Source: Blasia pusilla
Lineage: Eukaryota > Marchantiophyta > Marchantiopsida > Blasiales
NCBI GenBank assembly: GCA_050084515.1
Contig: CM114271.1
Coordinates: 11,098,001 to 11,162,000, forward strand
Length of the DNA: 64,000 nt
Reading direction: 5' to 3'
Program-made: the position numbers and the translations under genes
Notes under the pieces: model-generated
What the model was told of the DNA's origin: nothing
Database searches by the model: none
Seen by the model: the letters and a program-made list of their open reading frames with translations, nothing else
Part shown: piece by piece, positions 56,541 to 64,000 of the stretch
Layout: each line of letters opens with the position of its first letter
How positions within the stretch are numbered: position 1 is the stretch's first letter

Positions 56541-58740
56541 GCCAATTTAATATCATTTAGAACAACATTTGGAACTCTAGTTCCAAATTAGTTCCGACCC
56601 ACCGCCTATCCTCCAAGATTCTGGAAAGTCCTCTTGGCGATAGTCCAACAATAGCCCACTGAAGGAGCTGTTCATCTCATTTGGAACTAGAGTTTCGAAT
56701 GCCTCCCGAAACCCGATTCCATAGTAAGAAGTTGTGTTATAGCTGGATGAGTTACTTGGGGGGGAATGTTTGGGACTCGCCAAGAGGACCTTTCAAATAC
56801 AATGAGGATAGCCAGTGGGTTAGAATGTAACGATGTGTATGCGCATAACAATTGTCACATCTGAGTAGTTGATAGGTAGGGCCGGGATCTATCACGGCAC
56901 TAGAGTTCCAAATGCCTCCCGAAACCCAATTCCATCGGTAGGAGGTGTGTCGTTTCCGTAACAGCTCCTTCTACAGGCTACTATAGGGCTATCGCCAAGA
57001 GGACTTTCGTAATCTTGGAGGATATGTGGTGGGTTGGATCTTATTTGGAACTAAAGTTTTGAATGCCTGCCGAAACCCAATTCCAGCGGTAGGAGCTATA
57101 TGTGAGTGCTGGAATAGGTCCTTACGTGGGAAAATGTATGGCTATCGCCAAGAGGACCTTTCAAATACAAGAAGGATAGCCGGTGGGTCAGAGTTCATTT
57201 GGAACTAGAGTTCTGAATTGCAGTTCAATTGTCTCTTCAGATCCCGTTCGGAGCCATTTCTGGAATAGCTCCTTTTGCGGGCTACTGTAGGGCTATTGCC
57301 AAGAGGATCTTCAAGAATATTGGAGGATAGGTAGTGGGGATAGGCAGTGGGTTGGATCTCATTTGGAACTAGAGTTCCGAATGCCTCCCGAAACCCAATT
57401 CCATCAGTAGGAGGTGTATGTCATTGCCAAAGTAGGTCCTTCCACAAGAAAATGTATGGCTACCGCCAAGAAGACCTTTCAAATACAAGGAGGACAACCA
57501 GTGGGTCGGAGTTCATTTGGAGCTAGAGTTCCGAATGGTTGTTTAATTGTCTCTTCAAATCCCATTCGGAGTCATTTCTCTACCTATCCTTCAAGATTAT
57601 GGAAAGTCTTCTTTGCAATCACCCTACACGCTGATTGCAAAGAGCTCTGATCTTGAGTTGTGTAAAGATCATGTTAGAGAGATGGGATATCTGCTATCTG
57701 GAGTTGGGGGGATCCAATTGCCACCTAAAGGGCCAGTTATGTGATCTCGATGTACATGCGTGAGTTGATTTTTGTACATGTGTGGATCTACCCATGTGTT
57801 GGAGAAGATCGGTGTTGTGTGGCGTGGATGTGACCAACGACTCCAAGATTTTGGAAAGTCCTTTTTGCGATAGTCCTATAGTAGCCAACGGAAGGAGTTG
57901 TCCCAAAAATGACACACCTCCTATCAATGAAATCGGGTCTCAGGAGGCATTCAAAACTCTAGTTCCAACTGAACTATGATCCACCGACTAACCTCCTTGT
58001 ATTTGAAAGGTCCTCTTGGCAAGTCCCAGACATTTTCCCGCGGAAGTAATTGGTCCGGCTATGGCACAACTCCTACCAATGGAATCCGGTTTTGGGAGGC
58101 ATTCGGAACTCTGATTCCAAATGAGATCCGACGGATCTCATTTAGAACTAGAGTTCCGAATGCCTCCCGAAACTTGATTCCATCAGTAGCAGTTGTATGT
58201 TAGTGCCGGAATAGGTCCTTCCGTGGGAAAATGTATGGCTACCGCCAAGAGGACCTTTCAAATACAAGGAGGATAGACGGTGGGTCAGAGTGCATTTGGA
58301 ACTAGAGTTCCGGATACCTCCCGAAGCTCGATTCCATCGATAGGAGGTGTGTCGTTTTTAGAATGACTCCTTCCATTGGCTAATGTAGGGCTTACGCAAA
58401 GAGGACTTTCCTGAATCTTGGAGGATAAGCAGTGGGTTGGATCTCATTTGGAACTAGAGTTTCGAATCCCTCCGGAAACCCAATTCCATCTGTAGGAGCT
58501 GTATGTCAATGCCGGAATAGGTCCTTCTACATGAAAATGTATGGCTATTGCCAAGAGGACCTTTCAAATAAAAGGAGGATCGAGAGGAGGATAGCCGGTG
58601 GGTCGGAGTTCATTTGGAACTAGAGTTTCGAATCGCTATTCAATTGTCTCTTCAGATGCTATTTGGAGCCATTTTCGGAACAGCTCCTTGCGCGGGCTAC
58701 TATAGGAATATCGCCAAGAGAACTTTCCGAAATCTTGAAG
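56540..58740. repeat. Array of degenerate repeats in both orientations
   Basis: A module containing CATTTGGAACTAGAGTTCCG, AATGCCTCCCGAAACCC and CCATCGGTAGGAG.TGT, followed by GGTCCTTCC, AATGTATGGCTA.CGCCAAG and AGGACCTTTCAAATACAAGG, recurs at about 56682, 56902, 57040, 57190, 57362, 57510, 58140, 58293, 58448 and 58612. Inverted copies lie at 56560 and 57930-58120. Spacing alternates near 150-170 bp. No gene was recognised. Confidence 0.85.
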
Positions 58741-58849
58741 GATGGGGTCTTGAGTGTAACTTCGTCTTGAGGTGTTGGATGGGGTGAGGATAGTTTTGTT
58801 GTGTTAAGAACATTGTTTCTCATGACTTTCTTTTTTAGGTCTTTCACAA

Positions 58850-59160
58850 CCGGGTGACTTGTTTAGCAGGTTACCCACCCCTGGTAACCTGTGCGTGCAA
58901 GTTACTATGAGGATTGCTATTTTTAGGGGAAAGAGCCTTTTGGCTTTTCCCAAACCTATATAAGGGAGAGAGATGGCTTTCCCAAGCCATCTTTCTCATG
59001 TTGGGCCGTTGGAGCACCTTCCTTGCTCGGTGTGAGGTAGGAACTATAGTGCTACCGTTCAGATTCCCTCATAGCGGAGGATGGACGAGGCTCAATATGT
59101 CAATGTAGATTTAGGAGTGGAGTTTTAGGTCGGGTGTGTCTTTTTTTACTCTTGTTTTTA
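58850..59160 (+). repeat. LTR fragment with TATA box
   Basis: The segment from CAACCGGGTGACTTG through TATATAAGG (about 58961) and GTTGGGCCGTTGGAGC to TTTTTTTACTCTTG recurs in reverse complement at 60885-61215. The TATA box followed by a leader suggests the U3/R part of the gypsy LTR family. Confidence 0.6.
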
Positions 59161-59604
59161 AATGAGAAAGATGCGAGGAGGTAGGGGGAATTCGTTGTTT
59201 GTAGGTAGGCAAGGAAGTTGCCTTGGTTGGGAGCCACTAGAGATGTTGGTTGGCGTTTTCTTTGTCAATTTTTTGTTTGGAAGGTTGTGGGTGGAAGCGC
59301 TATCCATTTTCTCATAGATTTTCTTGGTATGGATTGACGTGGGACAGTAGTCGAGTGTGGTGCTGAGAGTGGTATCGACGAAAATAGCGATGCATAGCGG
59401 GAATATTGGGAAAGGAAATATCATGTCTAGATCTTGTAGCTGCTTTGCCCTGAAGGAGGCTCAAAGATTAGGGTGTAGCTATAGGAGACTTCAAGAACAG
59501 ACTACGTAGCCAAAGGCAGGGTAGAGAGGAGGCTCGATTGGTCGGAAGTGAAAGCGTGCGCATCTAAAGAAAAACTAGGGGTAGGTGGGAGTTCCGTGGC
59601 GCGA

Positions 59605-59725
59605 ATGAGGTTACTCCCGTGGCGCAACCACTATGCTAGTCTATGATGGATGTTCCAGACAATGGTGTATAGCATGTACGTCACCTCTCACTAGGATTCC
59701 TCGAGGACGATGGATGTGCCCCAGA
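59605..59725 (+). pseudogene. PHD-finger remnant of gypsy integrase
   Basis: Reads MLVYDGCSRQWCIACTSPL and RGRWMCPRC, the last two thirds of the PHD finger seen at 18410-18510 and 63088-63240. Element sequence resumes at 60448 (TGTACATAGAGTAGG...) and runs to the polypurine tract near 60635. The insertion at 59726-60447 splits it. Confidence 0.8.
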
Positions 59726-60447
59726 TGTCGTGACCCTCATAACCAAACAACACCAAATAGGCGCCAAGCGGAACATCAGAACTCAAGTGGACTCACGCTA
59801 CAATGCTTGCGCTTTGGAGAGGCGTTTGGAAAGGTCTCTTGGAAAAGTCCAAGAGACAAAATGCGGAATAGAGTTGTGCGTTTCATGCATTAGTGGTTGC
59901 GACCAGGAAACCTAGACCAAACGCGAGCCAAGACTTGAGACGAGTTGAGTCTTGGAAGGTTGGTTGCCAAAGAGGTGAGAACCAATTTTGGAACACGATT
60001 AGCGTTTGGGGAATTTGACTGTGTTTTGGACCATGACGTTTAGCCCCAAGATGTGTTTGAAACAAATAAGAATGCATTGGAAAGCTTATCTTGAGAAAAT
60101 TTCAACGCACCAAAGATCTTAGCAAATGCATGAGTACAGACTGAGATATCGGCCAAAAAAAACTGTGAGAGCAATCGGGTTGAGGGGCGATTGGAGAGGC
60201 TCGGGTGTCTTTCCCTAAATATAGGGCAAGTCTTCGAGACTTGCCCATGTTGTAAACCGCAAAACAAGGAAGGTTGAGTTTGATGAGAGACCGAGACGAG
60301 AACTCGGAAAGTTAGCTTGTTGATTGATCCAAGACTCGACTAACCAGAGTGTGTGTTTGGATGCAGATCAACGTTGAGAGAGTGACCTACTGAATGCACA
60401 CCTCTGCAACAACAAGATTAACATTCAAGGAGAGTAGGCGCACGATA
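59726..60447 (+). mobile_element. Solo-LTR-like insertion, 722 bp, with target duplication
   Basis: Begins TGTCGTGACCCTCAT and ends GGCGCACGATA, flanked by CCAGA at 59721-59725 and 60448-60452 (shared bases extend to CCAGATGT). Excision restores the gypsy sequence as at 18500-18520. Ends TGTCG/CGATA are near-inverted. Same family as 45354-46361. Confidence 0.75.
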
Positions 60448-60639
60448 CCAGATGTACATAGAGTAGGTAGCTATAGATTCTAACTTGTGTCTATGATATG
60501 GATGACAAGAAGGCGACTAATGATGGGGCTACATGAGCATCCAACCTTTTTGCTTTTAGCGTCCTAGAGATGTATGTCATGGTAGGTAGGGATAGATGGC
60601 TATCTGGAGTTAGAGGGACCTAACCACCAGGTAGGGGAC

Positions 60640-62905
60640 CAATTGGAGATATTTTGGTACTTATTGTCTCTATGTTTGGATGCCATGGCCCATGAGTTAG
60701 CATGGGATCGTGCGTGTCGTTTGTGTGTTCGATGATAGCAATGCATATTGTGTTGTTGTGTGCATACACATCGCTATACAACCCACATCACTGGTCATAT
60801 CTACATACCACACAACAACAATCTTCCCCAACACATAGGTAGATCCACACATAAATGAAACATACTCACGCATATACACTGGGATTCCACAACAAAATCA
60901 AGAGTAGTAAAAATGGCTCATCCGACCTAAAAATCCACTCATGAATCTACATCGGCATATTGAACCACATCCATCCTCTGCTATGAGGGAATCCGGATGC
61001 TAGTACCCTAACTCCTACACACCTGCACACGTCTATGCAAGTGAGGCGCTCCTAAGGCTTAACATGAGAAAGATGGCTTGGGAAATCCATCTTCCTCAAT
61101 CTTATATCCTTAGGAAGAGCCAAAAGGCTCTTCCCCCAAAAATAGCCCTACCAAGAGTAATCTGTGTGCATAAGTTACCGGGTGACCATTAACTTGGTCA
61201 ACAGGTCACCTGCCGGACTAAAACCAAAATAGGAAAATCGCCATGAACGACGTTCTCGACACAACAGACTTGTTGCCAATCTCATTCAATATGAGAGACT
61301 TGGGAATGCTAAAGGGTCCCGGGATACGGATTGAGTTGACTAGTGATACGCCAATTTTTTGTCGACCCTACAATCTGATATCTCGAGACGAAGTTACACC
61401 CAAATAACCCGTTGACTCTCTATGCCGTCGACACGATCAAACTCTACCTACAACAGAATAAGATGTGACAATTATCATGCGCATACACATTGCTACACAA
61501 CCCACATTGCTGGTCACATCTACATACCATACAACATCAATCTTCCCCAACATACGGGTAGACCCACACATAAATGAAACATACTCACGCATATATCAGA
61601 ATAAGATGTGACAATTATCATGCGCATACACATTGCTACACAACCCACATTGCTGGTCACATCTACATACCATATAACATCAATCTTCCCCAACATACGG
61701 GTAGATCCACACATAAATGAAACATACTCACCCATATACACTGGGACCCCTGTCGTGTGCATACACATCGCTACACAACATATATCGCTATCACTGAACA
61801 CACACACACAAACACGCACGATCCCATGCTAACTCATGGCATCCAAACACAGAGGCGAGAAGTACCAAAATATCTCCAATAAAGTAAGATCCAATCTCTC
61901 TCTATACCATCTCACACCATAACTCTCAAAGGTGTGCACTCTCTCTCATGTCAAACCAAACCCACTCTCCTAATGAGAGGTTTGGGTTATACTCGCAAGG
62001 CAAGGAACCATAGCTCCGCCGCCTCATGGCAAGAGGTTCAACAACGAGGGAATGACCTCTCAAGCTCTCTCTCCTTGAGGTATACCCCTCCCCTATCCCA
62101 AGCTCTCTCCATGGTAACCTATTCTTCCAAGTCACCTTCTTGGCTCTTGACATGATGTAGGAGGTCAAGGGCCACTTACCAAAAATATAAAGTCGATCAT
62201 ATACTCAAAATGGTACTTACCTAAAATAGTAAACTCAATATGGCTCCAAATGAGTCGAAACGAAGGGGAAACCTGCTCTCTCAGGTTTTGCGGGCCTCAG
62301 CAGGTCATCGTCAACCTACTGAGCCTGTCCTCCACTACTCACGAAGGCGCTCTACTAGATCTCACCGATCTATCCTAAAAGACGTGACAATTGTTGTGCG
62401 CATTGTCGTGCGAATCCACATCGTCATACAACATACATCGCTGACATACCATACTCACATACATACATAACATAGACGAGAGCATCCACAAACATAAGTG
62501 TACCATAACTGAAATCTATGAAAGACCTACTGTCATAAAACACCTATAGAATCACATACAATCGAGCCAAACCCACTCCACGATGGGAGAATCTAGGTCG
62601 CAGCTTGCGGGAAACACCATAGCCAAGAGCTCTACTCACTACCAAGGCTAACTCCCAACGCAACAGGCTCAACTCAAAGAACTAACTGTTCTTTGAGTGC
62701 ACTCCACCTTATATCCTCCAACCTAAGAGCGGGCCCTACTAGAAAAGTCACCTACTAGCACACTATACTCTACGACATAATCCGTATGGTCATGACAGCT
62801 GTCGTGCGAATCCACATCGTCATACAACATACATCACTGACATACCATACTCACATACATACATAACATAGATGAGAGCATCCACAAACATGAGTGTACC
62901 ACAAC
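60640..62905 (-). mobile_element. Gypsy LTR-related sequence, minus strand, with several partial copies
   Basis: In reverse complement the order from 62905 down is a polypurine run TTAGGGGGGCGAG, then TGTGGTACACTCATG, a repeat of that start at about 62505, then TTTAGGATAGATCG.TGAGATCTAGTAG (as at 18845), and CTTTATTGGAGATATTTTGG at about 61890 (as at 19340). It continues to LTR fragments matching 58850-59160 at 60885-61215. Ends and nesting order were not resolved. Confidence 0.6.
61454..61739. repeat. Tandem duplication, 143-bp unit, within LTR sequence
   Basis: CAGAATAAGATGTGACAATT starts at 61454 and at 61597. The two units are nearly identical, with a few substitutions such as CATACAACAT/CATATAACAT. 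Confidence 0.9.
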
Positions 62906-64000
62906 TCGCCCCCCTAACTGGCGGTTAGGTCCCTCTAACTCCCACGTAGCCCTATACATCTACTACATGCTATACACCTTCGTGGGTGCACGAATCAGAA
63001 GGTCGGGTGCTAGGTTGCCCCATCATTAGTCGCACATCTGTAATCCATATCATGCAAAGATCAAGTCATCTGCCTCTCCTAAATACATCAAGGACAAACC
63101 CACCTTCTAGTAGGAACAACATCCATACGTGGAGTCAAACACATCATGTGCCAACCCCTAGAACACCGATCACACACCAACATATGGGCTGCGTTACTAG
63201 CCGACCCACACAACATGCACCTCAAGCTAGCACGTATCATGGCTAAGCTTGGATCAACATTACCATCCACATTTGGAAGATGACATAGCGCACAATTATG
63301 CACATGGTCCTTCCAAACAACTCCATCACGACCCTCCAACATGAGAACTCCAGAAGCTAACACCTCGCGCACTCGTAAAATAGTACGGCCTGCCGTCACA
63401 TCCAACATTGTCGGTGCAATCTGCTGCAAATAGACATAGTCCTCCACATGGAACCTACAAATCGATGGTCGATAACCTCCATCATGAATGGTTGCATACC
63501 GCAACGTATCTCTATGTTGAGCAATGGCAAGATTCTCAAAGGCTGTTGGCATAACTCTCCGAAAGAGCTCTGCCTGCTGAGAACACACCCTCATCCACAT
63601 CTCTGGGTCATCAAGGTTCACCACCTCACTAGACTCCCGACAAATTGCTGCTGGCAAGTCTGGATCTCGGCCGTATAACAAAAAATAAGGTGAGAAGGAA
63701 TCCAAGGTGCTTGGCGACTGAACCTTTACCCAATTGCTAACCATGGCAACTGAATATCCCAGTCTCCAAGATGCCCCTTCTGTAGGCCATACTTGCGCAA
63801 TGCCCTCTTCACCGTCTAAACCACACGCTCAGCCAAACCATCCGCCTCTGGATGATCTTGAGACGTGGTCCGATGATCAATCAACGCCTTGTCACACAAG
63901 ACCTGAAACTCACCCTGAAACTCTGTACCCTGGTTGGTCAACACTTGAGCTGGTGCACCAAAATGACTAAGCACTCTATCAAGAAACGCGTACGTCGCTC
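62906..64000 (-). pseudogene. Gypsy integrase and PHD finger, minus-strand copy, runs off window
   Basis: From 64000 downward: FLDRVLSHFGAPAQVLTNQ, then HPEADGLAERVV, a stop, GDWDIQLPWLAIG; then the open frame 63744-63088 with FSPYFLLYGRDPDLP, FENLAIAQHRDTLRYA, a chromatin-barrel-like FHVEDYVYLQQ..LRVREVLASG, and a C-terminal PHD finger (CMLCG, MLVCDRCSRGWHMMC, RRWVCP). The second catalytic Asp reads Asn (LTNQG for LTDQG). It shows that the PHD finger is a constant part of this gypsy family. Any methyltransferase region of this copy lies outside the window. Confidence 0.88.

Overview
The window looks like nuclear DNA of a plant-lineage (streptophyte) eukaryote. Evidence: spliced genes with GT-AG introns, a telo-box plus site-II promoter ahead of the SmD3 gene, a plant-type At4g10955-like lipase, and dense retrotransposon and DNA-transposon remains. 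One host gene reads as a dynein-2 (intraflagellar transport) intermediate chain, which points to a lineage with flagellated sperm: a bryophyte, lycophyte, fern or charophyte alga. I cannot place it more narrowly.

Host genes are few. They are SmD3 (23016-24557, +, five exons, 135 aa), a WDR60/DYNC2I1-like WD40 protein (25336-29616, -) with a tRNA-Leu(UAG) inside one of its introns (28359-28438, -), an alpha/beta-hydrolase of the At4g10955 lipase group (48464-49732, -), and a PIG3-type NAD(P)H:quinone oxidoreductase (51289-54514, -, six exons, 327 aa).

Regions 1-14032 and 38407-44212 hold copies of an unusual DNA transposon. One gene encodes a ParB-like domain (DGNHR) followed by an amino-methyltransferase-like domain, with a DPPW-like motif IV before an FxGxG-like motif I. 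The other gene encodes a DDE-type transposase ending in a SWIM zinc finger (CxC...CxH). In the copy at 38.4-44.2 kb the two genes diverge from a shared intergenic region. Introns and intergenic regions of this element, and nothing else in the window, are packed with about 75 copies of a short near-perfect palindrome (core CAACCCGTCGGA / TCCGACGGGTTG) spaced roughly 65 bp apart. Positions 1-7440 form a giant imperfect inverted repeat of two such copies. All copies are broken by frameshifts and stops.

Region 14032-19690 is a degenerate Ty3/gypsy retrotransposon. It encodes an aspartic protease, then a C5-cytosine DNA methyltransferase domain (motifs I, IV, VI, VIII and X all readable), then RNase H, integrase and a C-terminal PHD finger. 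The reverse-transcriptase palm has been lost. A second copy (integrase plus PHD) lies on the minus strand at 63000-64000, with LTR debris at 60640-62905. A PHD/3' remnant at 59605-60640 is split by a solo-LTR-like insertion.

The rest is repeats. There is an LTR-like family of about 0.7-1.0 kb with at least five copies. Two hAT-type MITEs have exact 8-bp target duplications. There are also several tandem duplications, a 90-bp CT microsatellite and isolated perfect hairpins. No identity value or database match was computed; all calls come from reading the sequence.
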